The notes: generated by a model not told the origin, from the letters alone. Positions 34,396 through 46,818 are shown, numbered from the stretch's first letter. The stretch is 64,000 nucleotides of DNA from Perkinsus marinus ATCC 50983 (GCF_000006405.1 NW_003211622.1:62659-126658), one strand, 5' to 3'. Program-made: numbers and translations.

Positions 34396-35149
34396 TAATT
34401 AAATCGTTTGTTGCAACACTGTTTGTTGGGTTTATCATTCGTAGTTTTATCTATGGATTTAGTTGTGGTGTATTCCTAGTGCCACACCGGCTGACCCTCT
34501 GGTTGTCCTCTTTTTGGAGGATCATGAGATCAATGCGTATGCCGAAAAGGCCTGAACGGTTTCTACATGTTGGGGAATATTCTCATTAGCCATAGTAGCT
34601 GATTTGTGCCGCGACAGTTCTGATGCATTGATTGCTCAGTAGCAGAAAGAGCGTTGGGTTGGACAAGTGGAAAGCAGTAGCACAGCGGGGATCCGTCTCG
34701 CAAATACTCTCGAGAGTCTATGGTGAAACCTTCCATCGATATTTGAATTCAACCCCTTGTTTGACAAATAGGTGGTTAACTTTCCATACCTCGTCGGAAA
34801 AAAACGAAAAGCATTGAAACGGTTATGGTGGACAAGATGTACCCCATATCGTCGTTAGGATCATATACGACCGCGATCACAGTCGAGGTGGATGCGGCGA
34901 CAAACGTGTTTCATGAGGTGCAATGTACTAAGCAGGTCGTAACTCCAGACACAACAGAACTACTAAGTAACGACAATTGAGGTATCACAGAAAGCCCATG
35001 TATTCCTCTGCTTTGTGTATAGTCACTGACGGTGGATGAAAACATGGTGTCTCTACCGCTGGTGGGTCCACCTTATCGCATATATCACCTGAAGGAACTC
35101 GATACAGTAACGATAGAAGAAATCATTGTAATGAGAGAGCTTTTGAATG
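34396..35149. other. Region without a resolved gene
   Basis: A plus-strand stretch near 34830-34970 reads TTAITVEVDAATNVFHEVQC and looks partly coding. No start, stop or family could be assigned. It may be an exon of the gene to the right or a separate small gene. Confidence 0.25.
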
Positions 35150-36320
35150 GTCACAGTCGGCGGCATGAAGTGAGAGCCCATCTCGGGAGGGTCTCCAACA
35201 CCGAATCGCGCTGGGCATCCACAGTTCCCACCCGAGGGAGCATCAATAACATTCCGATAGGCCTCACCTTTCCCAACAAAGGAAGTCTCTGCATAACTCG
35301 TCCCTGGCGGACTCGGCGTTACCCTACATGAGATATTTCAACTCAGTATTTCCCAATTAGCAGTGTGTACACAGCTCTATGGAGTGGTTCCGGAGAGATA
35401 AGCATGGCCTCGTCCCTCGTTGTGAATGGGCTCATCCTCGGTCCTGTAGGCTGCAGACGGCTATGAAGGCCGGGATGTGGAGCTGGATGACTGTGCCCTC
35501 CGGCATATGCCCGAACCCCGTGTGATGGGTGACAGAGCACCTTGAGGCGGATCGTCATCAGTTGAGACGCGAAATGACTATCTTCCAACCTGGGCAGCAT
35601 GAGCACAGTTACTGCCATGCATACACCCATGTGGAGTAGGTTGTAGGAGAATAACTCGATAGATGCCAGCCTGAACACATGCATCATCCTAAAGACTCGA
35701 CTTGATTACTTTCATTCGTAAGGTCTCATCGAGAGGGTGCCCACCACCGGCATTGACAGTTACTTTATACCTATGTGACCATCCACACCGAGAAGCCACT
35801 GGCTCTCACATATGGGGTCTATTGAGTTTCGAACAGAATTTCTGGAAGACAGGCAGCTCGCCACCAATGGGTTTGAGATCTCCTGGCAACTCGTTGCTGC
35901 CACCCTCGATGCCGTCACCGCTACCGAGTCCTCCTTCTGCCGGAGTTTCGGCGGGTCTGTGCATTCGAGCGTCACACAATTCACAGTATTTTATGGCCTC
36001 ACCCGCTGTCCTCTCCCAGAGGTGGCCCTAAGCGGAACTTGGCATCCCATTTGATCATAGCTCTATCGGGATGGGTGACGTCCATCACCCTTATATGGAC
36101 GTCTGTCACCGGCCTAGCACCGTCAAACGATGGTGAATGCACGTCAACATCGGCCCACCTCGCAAATCGGAATGCAGGATGTGGAGTGTTTGCCAAAGCC
36201 CCAGGGAAGGACTCAGGAACACCACCATTGTTGGCACCTGGTATCATCACGCCAGGGTAAACCTTCCCCTCCGGTCCGATCGAGCCAGCTTCGCCATTAC
36301 CTGGACTAAAGCGTGACGCC
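35150..36320 (-). CDS. Unidentified minus-strand gene, Gly/Pro-rich segments
   Basis: Minus-strand exons read GSIGPEGKVYPGVMIPGANN, RWADVDVHSPSFDGARPVTD and HIRVMDVTHPDRAMIKWDAK. After a 46-nt intron come TPAEGGLGSGDGIEGGSNEL and LPVFQKFCSKLNRPHM, then VTVNAGGGHPLDETLRM. A further possible exon near 35220 is DAPSGGNCGCPARFGVGDPP. The opposite strand is also open in places, so strand choice rests on intron joins and composition. No family was recognised. Confidence 0.35.
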
Positions 36321-36845
36321 GATCACGTTGGTCGTTGCGTGTGCTAATATGGTCAACGGATAGGCTATAATCATAAAGGAAACACTATGGTGTGATTGTA
36401 CATCTGCTGATATCATTGCGGAAGTGAGGATGTCTCAAGGTAAGGACATTCGATAAAACAGCCCGGAGACAGAAATTGTGTCATACCACTCGTCCGTCAC
36501 ATCGTCGCTCAAAAGGGCCTCCTGGAGCCATTAAAGCATGTCTTTGTTTAACCTTAGACCGCAACATTTGTCTATACGACTATTCCACCGATGATGAGCC
36601 ATACGCTACATCCGCACCAATTTATTGGATACTGGATGACATCTTCGAGATAGCTGAGGTGGTACAATAACAACAAACATGTTGTTGATGACTAATGTTG
36701 TCGCTTAGCTTGTACGCATGCAGGCAAATTGTATGAAGTAGAACAAGCACTGTCGTCGCTTTATATCCGCGGTGACTCGTAACATCACCTCACGTGTTAA
36801 GGGAGGGAAATGTTAATGAATTGTCTATTTGCTTAGAAATGACCA
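36321..36845. other. Region without a convincing gene
   Basis: A 64-codon plus-strand frame at 36476-36670 (ends YWILDDIFEIAEVVQ) is the only candidate and has no known domain. Nothing else was recognised. Confidence 0.25.
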
Positions 36846-37556
36846 TTAAAGAATAAGGAACGTGATAGTAGAACGTGACGACTCTGTGACGTGTTGAATT
36901 AGAGGAATAGATCTCGCTCGCCCGGATATCTCACCACAGCCGCAGGATCCACAACAATGATGAGTAGAGATAGTTGGTGAGTCACATACGAAACTGTCAT
37001 CGGATATGTTTGTTGAGACTACGAAGTTGAGGGGGCCACCTAAAGATGCATAATCGCAGATGGCAGCGGCGGCGACGAGGAACGAACCAGGCTGGGTGGT
37101 GAAGGGTGCCTCATCTCTTGGCATTATCTCCGCCTTCTTTATCATTTGATGTTCTACGTGATGGGTATTATTGATGATGAAGGAAGTGATCGGATGATGA
37201 TCGTGCATTAGTATCGCGGCGACCATTGTGGGGGCATTATGATCTTCACTGCGGGCTGGGGTATTGACGTTGTTATTAACTAACTCAACAAATGTTGATA
37301 AAATATATCATCGTATTGCTAAGGAGGTAGTTCTCATATTCTAGTCTCATCAATGTCCTTTTTTCACACTCTAATATTTGCCACCTCGACCACGGGATCT
37401 CGATCGCCTGAGGAGATGAAAACTCTGCCTAGTGATATGGTTAAAACAATGAGGCTGTATAGGAGGCACTACAAAGTCACTCCTTACCGCCGTAACTCTT
37501 GGAAAGCACGAGAGTAGCAGTGGTAGTAGAAGGAGGAGGAGATAAGAAGACTTCAA
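36846..37556 (-). CDS. Small secreted protein with Cys/His-rich C-terminal part
   Basis: The start at 37556 gives a classic signal peptide (MKSSYLLLLLLPLLLSCFPR then VTA). Exon 2 after a phase-0 intron reads AIEIPWSRWQILECEKRTLM. Exon 3 continues SRSEDHNAPTMVAAILMHDH without a break to a stop at 36846. The last exon has SFLVAAAAICDYASLGGPLN and STHHCCGSCGCGEISGRA, a compact Cys cluster. The three exons join in frame with introns of about 80 and 35 nt. The product, about 190 residues, resembles no family I know. A secreted role is inferred from the signal peptide. Confidence 0.5.
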
Positions 37557-37873
37557 TAACTTGAGACGACTTCTACTCCGCTAACACTCCTGACGCTAAT
37601 TTCTCGATAGTTGGACGAATCTTGTTGCTTGAGGATTCGGAGCGACTCGAGCCTTCTCAAGAGACCTTGGCTAGTTTACTCGATATCTTCCCTCCTCTCA
37701 TCCCCCCCTGTTATATCATGTTATATTATAGCCAAGTCGAAGGTAGTAGTGAAATAATGGTCAATAACTCACCTATCATTATCGTAGCTTCTACTCCTAC
37801 TCCTTCCACGACCCCTATAGCTACGTTCCCTGATAGGATCATCATACATCATCCTACTACCATACTAGGATGA

Positions 37874-38705
37874 CTACCTGTATCCTCCTCCACCGCCTCT
37901 ATAATAATCGTCACGATATCCTCCCCCACCACCACCATAGCCTCCTCTGTGACCTGAGGACTTTCATATCGAACACAGCATCGGGTAGAGAACTAACCTC
38001 TGTAGTCATCGTCCATCCTTCTCATAGTCTTCGGGGACTTGCGTCTCTCCTTGGCTATTTCCACTTCTGACGACGAAGAGGGATATTCCTAGTTGGAGTA
38101 ATCGTGACTCACCAATAGCATTGCCTCCAATGCGCTTCCCATCCATGGCCGCCTTAGCCTCATCAGCGTCCCTTGGGTCGGAGAATTCAACAAAGCCGAA
38201 TCCCCTCGGGCGTCTCGAGTAGTAATCAAGAGGAATGTAGACATCACGTATCTCGCCATACTTCTCGAAGGCCTCACGGAGCATCATAGGGTTACAATCG
38301 TAAGGCTACAACATAGAAGGAGATGAGTAGTACTGGAAATAAGATGATGATTATATTACCAAATTCCTAGTGAGTAGACTGCATGACGTCTCTCTGGAAG
38401 GTCCTCTCCCACCAGGGGTCCTAGATCGGCTACGTTCGCGTCTACGGGAGGCCGACCCACTATCACGGCCACCACGAGGGGAAGGAGCATCACCTATTGG
38501 ACGACAGCGCTGGACCAAACTAGCGATAGAATGTTCAATATAAGACCCCATCGTAAACTCAGCGACCCATACTACCACTGTCAGCTCTACGACGCTCACG
38601 TGGTGACTCGCTTCTTCCTCTCCTATTGGAGGCACTGCGGCTACGAGAGGACGATCTGTTGCCGGGAGATGAGTGGCTCCTGCTAGAGGATCGAGATGAG
38701 GGCAT
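37874..38705 (-). CDS. SR-type splicing factor with N-terminal RS region and RRM (copy 1)
   Basis: A nuclear pre-mRNA splicing regulator. ATG 38705 opens an RS region (MPSSRSSSRSHSSPGNRSSS, later RRRERSRSRTPGGRG). The RRM follows: SLLTRNLV (RNP2-like), MLREAFEKYGEIRDVYIPLD, then RRPRGFGFVEFSDPRDADEA (RNP1 is RGFGFVEF) and KAAMDGKRIGGNAIGE. The next exon gives EVEIAKERRKSPKTMRRMDD, and the tail is glycine/tyrosine-rich (YGGGGGGYRDDYYRGGGG) with a stop at 37874-37876. The RRM is of the SRSF2/SRSF10 kind, but the RS region comes first rather than last. A paralogue lies immediately upstream in the same orientation. Confidence 0.82.
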
Positions 38706-38937
38706 CGGACGGGATCACGAGCTGGGATACTAGATATGAATAGTACTCGATTGATGATGGCGGCGACCCATACGCAACAATGAGCAGACATATAACGGTG
38801 CTACTCATCTCATCAGAGATAATCATAATCTACTATCATCATCTCAGGGAGCATCAGGACTTCAAGCGAAGACCTTCCAAATACCTGTAATAACAAGTAG
38901 TCTCCTCTACCCAAGCCTCCCCACCTGCCTTACCCCT

Positions 38938-40150
38938 CTAGCGCCTATCGCGACTGTAACTCCTCGAACGCCTCCTAGGACTCCGACGATCATCACGTCC
39001 ATACTCATCTCTATATCCACCACCACCACCTCTGCCTCCATAGTAATCATCATCACTGCGCCTTCGAGGGCTGTAGCCACCGTAGCCGCCTCCATTATAA
39101 TAATCAGAACGCCTAGAAACATGTGGTACTCTACTGAACGGACTACATAGGAATACTACCCATATCCTCCTCCTCCACCACCACCATAGCCTCCTTTTCC
39201 TTTGCCTCCTCTGCGACTGATGAGTCTTCTCATGGTACGTGGCGACTTGCGACCGCGTTGAGCGATGTCAACTTCTGAATCATCATCGACATCATCATCA
39301 TCATCGACTAGAGTCCATCGAGCTGTCATCCATCGGTATCATCATCATCATCATCCTCAACACGACCACGACGACACAACGATAAGTTCTTCTATTAGTA
39401 GCAGCAGCATCAAACCTCTCATTATGATCATGATGATCATCCTCATTATCATCACCCTGAGATTTCGATAGGCTCAATCCAAGGCTACTACTACTACTGC
39501 TATGATTTCCTCTATAGACGTTTGCTACTACGACAATGACTAAAGTGCTGCCCTCCTTACGAATAGCATTGCCGTCGACAACCTTCCCATCCATAGCATT
39601 CTTAGCTTCAACAACATCACGGGGATCGCAGAACTCAACGAAACCGAAGCCTCTGAAATATGACCGAGAAGAAATGATATCCACTACTTTTTCGTAGAGC
39701 GTAGCCTACTACTACTACTATTACTACTACCTAGGCCTGCCAGAGTTGTAGTCCAATGGGAGGTAGACATCCCTAATCTCACCATATCTGCTGAAGAGGC
39801 TCCTCACATGCTGGGGAGAGGTGTCGTAGTTCTGAATATCCATTCAAGGGCTGCTCATACATACATCTAGAGGCTACCAAATTCCTGACTATCAGACTGC
39901 AGCTCTCGCCCTCAGCATCAGCCGCATCGTCTCGAGCTCCTCTACCAGCACCAACATCACCACCACCACGGGGAGGAGGAGGAGCATCTGATCAAGCACA
40001 TTCGGGAAAGCCGTGATTGGTCCTACTAATACTACCTCTAGATCTGCTCCTGGAGGGATCGCCCCTCCTTTCATAACGTCTACTACCAGATGACCTGGAA
40101 CGGGAGCGGCTACTCTCTTTAGATAGAGAACGGCGGGGAGATATGGCCAT
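38938..40150 (-). CDS. SR-type splicing factor with N-terminal RS region and RRM (copy 2)
   Basis: It has the same plan as its neighbour. ATG 40150 opens MAISPRRSLSKESSRSRSRS, then comes a Pro/Gly linker (DAPPPPRGGGDVGAGRGARD), SCSLIVRNL, the RRM helix and strand (SRYGEIRDVYLPLDY, GFGFVEFCDPRDVVEAKNAM), then EVDIAQRGRKSPRTMRRLIS. The long Gly/Tyr/Arg-rich tail ends RRRSRSYSRDRR at 38938. One intron holds CAT-type trinucleotide repeats (about 39280-39360). The paired blocks, including 'RKSPxTMRR', show tandem duplication. The longer tail suggests divergence in protein-protein contacts. Confidence 0.8.
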
Positions 40151-40266
40151 GCTCAGGGACGTATAATGCTATCGAACTTTGCAGTAGCATATTCGAATCA
40201 ACTTCATACTTCTTATTAGAAACTCTTATAGACAAACAACGCATTATTGCAGGTGTGAACTCTTCC

Positions 40267-43200
40267 TCATCCTCCCTCGGCATCATCATCATCATCAGCC
40301 TCGGCATCAGCCTCGGCATCAGCCTTCAGTGCATCTCTCATAACCTTCGCTCGCTTATACACAACTGCCGCTTCGTGTGTCCGATTCAAACGTTTTAACT
40401 GAGGAACAGACCTCACAACTTCTCGAAAGCACCAACACCCCCACCTCTATAGCTAGTTTGATATCAGATTCCGCATTCTTTTTCATAGACTCGACATAAT
40501 CATCGAACGATATAGCACCGGATTGGATCTGACGATATGGCAGGCTGCTACAACAATGCTCGGTAGAGATACCTTCTCGACAAGCATATCCCTTCTAGCC
40601 TCGAGGCCTCCCCTTTCCTCATCATCCGAGACTACTTCTAACCTATCTTCCAACGCCTCGACCGATACCCACAGTGACGGGTCCAATGGAGACACCAAGG
40701 GATCGACAACCCCGCCATGAGCCTCTGAAATGCACTCCCAATATCTAAGTAACTGGTCTTAACTTCCGTACCCTCTGGCCCTTCCTCCTCCTCCTTCTCC
40801 TCGTCCCCATTGCCCTCAGCATAGCCTTTGATAGTCGGTGGTAGAGGTGTTGGCAACACACAGTAGGCGTACTCGTCCATGGTCAGCCAAGAGGCCCTAT
40901 CCGCTGGGGCACGCAGTCTACATCGCACCTACAATCTACTTCACGACGAGGAGAAGCAAGGCATTACCTTGACAACAGGGCGGGGGGCCGATGGAGGCTT
41001 CCTCCTCTTAGTAGAGTCTTCACCGTGGTGGACGTGGGATAGGATGAGTCTGTTGAGAGAGCAATGATGATCGGACTAGCAATACAACTGCTCACTCTCC
41101 ATCCAGATTAGTCCTAGTCTCAAGAGGCTCCAGTCTCAACCCGACGGGGGTGTCTCCAATTTCCTTACATGAATTGCCAAACAGGCTAGCCAGGGCATTG
41201 CGTTGCCGGAAGACCTAATAACTAGAACCCTACCTTAGGTCGGTCGAGGAAGATTCCAAAGAGGTCACCTTCATAGTCATCTTCGCCTTGCCAAACGCTC
41301 TCTCTATACTAGTCTGCCGCATGTGGGAGAAATCAAAGTCGTGCTCCAGTGCAGTCCCATCCTGAGGACCACCTTCACCATCTCAGGTGAACCTATTTAA
41401 GCTACCGACAATCCCATGGTAAAAACGTGTGGGTCAGCAGCACTAGGTAAGCCTAGTATGGTGACCTCACAATGCATCGGGTAGCCCTCTGACCACCCTC
41501 TCAATATTGCCATCGTCTCAGGAGGTATCTACTAGATAGGAACCTCCTCCGGGAGGAGTCCTCCCTATCTCAACATCTAGGTACGACCTCAAATGATATC
41601 CTCATATGCCCCATCGCCTCAACTTCTTCATTTTCATTCAACCGAGTAAACTTCACACTCCGCTTCTCAAGCTCTGAAGGCGATCAACAACCAAAGATTG
41701 TCCTCCTCCTCCACAACAGCGCACAGCGAAGATTTCCCCTACCATTTGGCACGAATTGCCACCGGTCAGTCTTGGCCTCCTCAAGCCAGGTAATCTCACT
41801 CTCGGCGTTTTTCCGGAGTGAATTGTGCTTCTGATGAGTATCCGGAGGTTGACATGGCAAGATACGGAATAGGACACCTCATCCTACCACAGCCTCATCC
41901 TTCAACTTGGTCATCATTTCAGCTTCACCTGGCTTTGGTTTGCCAGCTAGACGCCTCAATACTTGTCCATGAGGTGGGGGGTCCAGCAAGTCTGGTGATT
42001 GGGAGAGCCTACTACCCAGTGGTATGCTCCACAGCAAGGACCCCTCTCGAGGACCCCTCCCGAGGACTACCTCAAACAGAATAGTGCATGGTCCTTATGG
42101 CCCTTAGAAGCCTCTTGCAGTCGATGCTGGAGCTGGTCAATGACAGTCCTCCGATCTACTTCTGACTGACCCATGATAACCTCATCAGTGAGTGAGGGTG
42201 GTACCTAGACCTTTGATGAAGTCCAGGGTGCCATAAACAAGCCCATCGCCGCCCTACCCGACCCTCCTTCATCGCAATACGACATTGCTTCGCTCCGCCA
42301 TCTAGGATATCTTTCAGGTTGACAGCTGAATGGAGGAGGTCCCTAAGGATGAGGTTCCAAGGCCTCCTACCCTTCCTTGTCCAACCTTGCTCTCTGTGTG
42401 AGCCCAGCAGCAGCTAATGCCCCAGCAGCTTTCTGATAGGCCCTCATTCTCCTCAATACTACTGTCCTATGTTCCTCATACCGCTCTTCGTCCTCTTCCT
42501 CTTCTTCATCCATACTCTTCAGCTCGTCTGTGAGGATTCCTCCTTCATAGCCACGATAGAACTCCACCCAACTCACCCATAGCAATATCTATCCGTCTCT
42601 TGACAATGATACGATCACTAGAGTCCAGATGCTCCAGGAGGGCCTCATCTGCATCAATGCGAGCCTTCACCCTCTCAGCGTACCTATACGAAGCTCAACA
42701 ACCTCCCTCCTTGTGCAGCAGCTGCCTACCCCTCTGAAGAGAGCCTCCCCGACTGAACATCCAAAGTGAAGGTCCTAAGTTGGAGATCGATCTCTGATCA
42801 GAACATTGGCGAGAGTAACCCTAGCTAACCCCTGCTGTCCTACCTTCCTTCTCCTCATCAGTCAGGGGTAGAGGTGGCCCATCCCCTCTCCTCCCAAGAT
42901 ACCACTCCATAACCGATACACTCACCAAGAGCGCGCATGCATGAGGATCAGCGGCCTCCACCACTGCCGCAGTCTGACCATAGTCTTCATCCTGCAACCC
43001 AAGAGACTCCATCAACTCATCACTCGTAGGGCCAGGGGGAGGGTGTAGCTTCGACGAAGGTCTACCCTGAGCACAATAGGAATCATCCTCCTAGGACTTT
43101 GTATAGCCCAATACCTCCGCCGTAGCAGCTTCCATCACTGCATCTACCTCTTCAGGGTCCTCCTCTTCCTCTCCGGTCATATCAGCCAAGTCCTTTAGCA

Positions 43201-43538
43201 AAGCAGGGTCGGTCAAGCTATCATCCGAAGCCCATGATAAGCCTACCCACCAAGGAGCATGATATCGATAATACTATACATGGAATTACCTCCAGGACTG
43301 CATGCTGCCATCAACTCTTTAATCTCATCATCAGTACTACTCCGTCGAAATCGATTGATCTCGTCAGAGTCCAACCCCATATTGTGTAGCTCGGCCTCTA
43401 GAGAAGCCTCATCGAACTTGGGGGCTGTAGGGATGTTCGACACTTTAAGAATGGATAATACAAAAGCTTACAGCGAATATAGGCGGACCCAGGACGCCAC
43501 AGTGAGAGTAGTAAGAAACGTGTTGAAACTAGTTTCAT
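40267..43538 (-). CDS. DM14-repeat protein, possibly CC2D1/Lgd-like
   Basis: Lgd/CC2D1 proteins bind ESCRT-III. The N-terminal part reads ASLEAELHNMGLDSDEINRF and DPALLKDLADMTGEEEEDPE, like the 'ELLAELAxLxG' segments of the family. Near 42450 VVLRRMRAYQKAAGALAAAG fits a DM14 helix pair. The C-terminus reads SGAISFDDYVESMKKNAESD, then after a 46-nt intron LKRLNRTHEAAVVYKRAKVM and an acidic end, with the stop at 40267-40269. No clear C2 domain was located. The start is uncertain: the first long exon lacks an ATG, but a short upstream exon from ATG 43538 (MKLVSTRFLLLSLWRPGSAY) joins it in frame and would overlap the stop of the folate gene by four bases. Confidence 0.4.
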
Positions 43539-46500
43539 GAGAGTAAGTCAGGCTCAATCTTGGCTCGCCAAATGCCACGAACACTGTTGAAACACTGAAA
43601 GGAGGACGATGATGAAAACCATAAGCCGTCAATACTACTACCACTATCTCATGACCAGCCTGTATGTATTCCTTCAGCATCTCCAATGTAATGATCCTCT
43701 CAATAGCCTTACCACTGTCTAGTAGCCACCTCCTATAGCACCCTGGTAGGAGACCACACTCTACTGGAGGGGTGATGATTAGCCCGTCATCCCCTCTGAG
43801 ACCGATATTCGCGATGGGGGTCTCAGTGACTTCACTACGCTCATTATAGAGTATACATGAAGACTGTACGGGAGGTGGATAGAGCCTCCGATCATTGGTC
43901 TTATGCCTCAGCCTTAGGTCCGAGTGGTCCACACCAAACTCAGCTAGGTGGAGGTACTGACAGGATATAGGGGTAGGACACTCCTCACAAGTCCACCTTT
44001 CCTCGACAAGGCCACAGCTCATCTCCAATCGTAGTCGTCTAGGCCCACTTATCCCCATAACTCTGGCATCCAGTACAGTCCTGAATGCCCTGTTAGCCAC
44101 TGCTTGGTCTACCCCCCATAGGGTAGCAGCACTCTTGGCAAACCTGTGAGCATGCTCATCAATAAAATCTATCCTACCATCACTCCGTAATAACATAGTC
44201 TCAAAGAGGTTGAGTTTATCCAAACAAGCTACCTTTGGGTAGAGGAGTACTTTAACCCCAACCTCTGTTGTGAGCAATACCTCCCTGTCTGTCAATGACC
44301 ATAGCTGTGGACGGGCCTTCACTAGGATCTCATCCCACTCCTCTATAGGGTTCGAGGCAGCAACTATAGCACCACCACACCCTGTGGTCATCGACCCACC
44401 ATTGAATATGAGAGTTCTGATGACCACAGCCATATCGGCCGATCGAGTAAGTGGGGATATATATCCGATAGCCCCAGAGTAGATGCCTCTTGGTCCACTT
44501 TCTAAACTATCGAGTATACGACAAGACCTAACTTTGGGTGCACCCGTCATACTGCCAGCCGGGAACAATGCCCTCAATGCTTGCACTGGAGAGGCATCCT
44601 CTGGTAAGCGACCACTGACTGTTGATACCAACTGATGGTAATTGTCATAGGTCTCCACTTGCATCAGTTTAGGGCAATGGACGCTACCCGTCTCACACAC
44701 CGTATTGAGATCGTTACGTACTAAGTCGACTACCATTAGATTTTCCGCAAAGTCCTTAGGGCTATTAGCCAAGTCCTTCACTAGCCTCTCGTCCTCAGCT
44801 GCATCTTGCCCCCTGGGACGTGTACCCTTAATTGGCTTCATCTCAACCCAGCCGCCCTCCCCTACTTTACAAAACCTCTCTGGAGACCCACATGCTATAT
44901 ACCCCAGTGTAGGCATGTAAACAAAGGCGCTGTAGTTCGTAGAGTTACGCTCTCTCAAGCGTATATAAGCGCATAACGGGCAGCAGACGGGAGACCCATT
45001 GGAGGAACATGCTGTTATCTGGGTGGTAAGACACAGTTCATAACTGTCACCAAAGGCGATGGCCTGTTGACATGCCTCAACCTTATCCATATAGCACTGC
45101 CGAGAGTCTCTCACAGTCATCTCAATTGGTAGGTGGCTGACCACCGGGCAAAAGGTGTGGGGAAGGGAGGCCTTGCATCCCTTCAGAGCCTCATCGATAG
45201 TATTAAACCACTCCTCATCATCACAACCCACCTGTAGAGCCCATACACAATCGATCGAGTGATCGATTATGATAAGTCTATCAGTAACGATATATAGTGT
45301 AGAGTTGCCATCATAGCCCAGAGTTCCTATCACACAAGGGGGGATCAGAGGAGGTAGGTCGGATAATACAGATACTCCAACAACTCTACCACGGAGTTGT
45401 TCACAATACTCTTCAAGCAGAGTAAAGGAATCAAGATCAGCACTTAGGCTTCCCAAGTCCACAGGCTTCAATATACTATCGTGCCCCCAGATGACGTGCA
45501 GTTTCTCATCCACAACGCACAGGTTCGATCCCCGGGCATGCTGCCTTCCACCACACATAAACGTGTATCGACCATCACTCGAATGCTTACTGGGCTTAGC
45601 TGAGTCTAACCAGGCCACCGGGGCTACTTCGTCTGTCGCTACGTCCACGCAATTGCAGAAGAAATATTCAAAGAAGGTCCTCGAGTCAAAACTATCACCA
45701 ATAGGGAACCTCCGAGAAAGTAACTGCAAATTGCCATCCCTGGGAGTAGAACCTCCGCGGATTGGCAGACTGGGGCTTGAAAGGCAGAGATTACTCCTCG
45801 GTCGCCTACATACATCCAAGCGTCTATCTCTAGCAATACGACATACATTAGAGCATATCTGGAGGCCAAACTCCGAGCATACAGACTCTGGATGGAATTG
45901 GACTCCAAAGACCGGCAATTGAACATGTCGTAATGCCATGACAACCCGTCGACTACTGCCTGATCCCTTCTTCCGTATGCAGCAGTTCTCTCTAAGATTC
46001 CGTAACCATGATGGACTATCCAAATCGATCGCGTGATCGATTGTACACCTCTCGACTTGCATCTCAACATCATCCCAAGACCATGCCAATACCTCCAAGC
46101 ACTCCGGAAGACTTTCCTTTTCCACCTCTAAAGAGTGATAACGAATCGCCGAGAACTGAGCAGGGACATCAGCAAAGATACCACTCGCCTTATTAGCCAA
46201 CACGACTGCAGCACGATAACCATGCCTAGCTGGAGTAGAGGCCACCACCTTCCCACCAAACACAGTAGCAATAGCCTGATGACCCAAACATACCCCAAAT
46301 AGGATGGGCAATACGCTTGGCAATCTACGATGAGGGTCCGAATACATAGCTAGAATAGTACTAGTTAGGGTACCCAGATCATCAGCATTGATAGGATCAC
46401 CAGGGCCAGGAGAGAGCACTATCATATCGTATAGTGTAAGGTCTAGTTCGGCCGCCTGCGGCTTGGAATCATCACATTTAACCTCATCAACATTTCCTGA

Positions 46501-46605
46501 CCCTAAGATACTCTCGAAAATATCCTTCAAGTTATGAGTATAGGAATCGTAATGGTCAACCAACAAGCATCGTAGAGGTAGTAACCCTTCAACACCAACA
46601 GTCAT
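43535..46605 (-). CDS. Trifunctional aminodeoxychorismate synthase-lyase (PabA-PabB-PabC fusion)
   Basis: Makes 4-aminobenzoate for folate from chorismate and glutamine. The first ATG is at 46605. The glutaminase domain has CLLVDHYDSYTHNL, FGVCLGHQAIATVFGG (nucleophile Cys) and VFGVQFHPESV (His, Glu). The chorismate domain has WVEMKPIKGTRPRG (PIKGT, the Lys of PabB rather than the Ala of TrpE), LMVVDLVRNDLN, LFPAGSMTGAPKVRS and GCGGAIVAASNPIEEWDE. The C-terminal aminotransferase-IV/lyase domain has KLNLFETMLLRSDGRIDF, a KTNDRRLY segment with the likely PLP lysine, and ETPIANI. A 50-nt intron (43595-43644) leads to CFNSVRGIWRAKIEPDLLS, the expected 'NSLRGI' end. About 1006 residues; only one intron, at the extreme 3' end, unlike its neighbours. 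Confidence 0.88.
45518..45540 (+). other. B-box motif inside the PabABC coding exon
   Basis: ACAGGTTCGATCCCCGGGCATG is an exact GTTCGATCCCC copy, antisense to the gene, where it encodes HARGSNLC between the PabA and PabB parts. No full tRNA fold is visible. It may be a relic of a tRNA-like insertion in a tolerant linker, or chance. Confidence 0.4.
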
Positions 46606-46818
46606 TACAAACAGGACTATTATATAGGAAGACAAGACTGCAGGTTCAAACCTACCTCAAGACATTTCTCCAGCCATAACTCAACTAGTACTCTGGTAAA
46701 CCATGGAAGCCCAACAACTGCATTTTCCATGAATGACAATCACCCTCTCCACAACATTTCAGAAAAAAAGCTTTCAGAATTTTCGCTCCGCTCGAAAAGT
46801 GTTGTCCTGACCTACTTT

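Noticed and set aside
35032-35331. 99-codon plus-strand frame (MDENMVSLPLVGPPYRIYHL)
   Set aside because: The minus strand at the same place carries a coding-like stretch consistent with the gene to its right; the plus frame has no domain or joining exons. Kept as uncertain only.
39265-39471. Plus-strand frame with poly-His/Ser from CAT repeats
   Set aside because: The trinucleotide run lies in an intron of the second SR gene on the other strand.
43535-46605. Anthranilate synthase (TrpE/TrpG) as the identity
   Set aside because: The PIKGT motif and the C-terminal lyase domain fit 4-aminobenzoate synthesis; TrpE has PIAGT and no PabC part.
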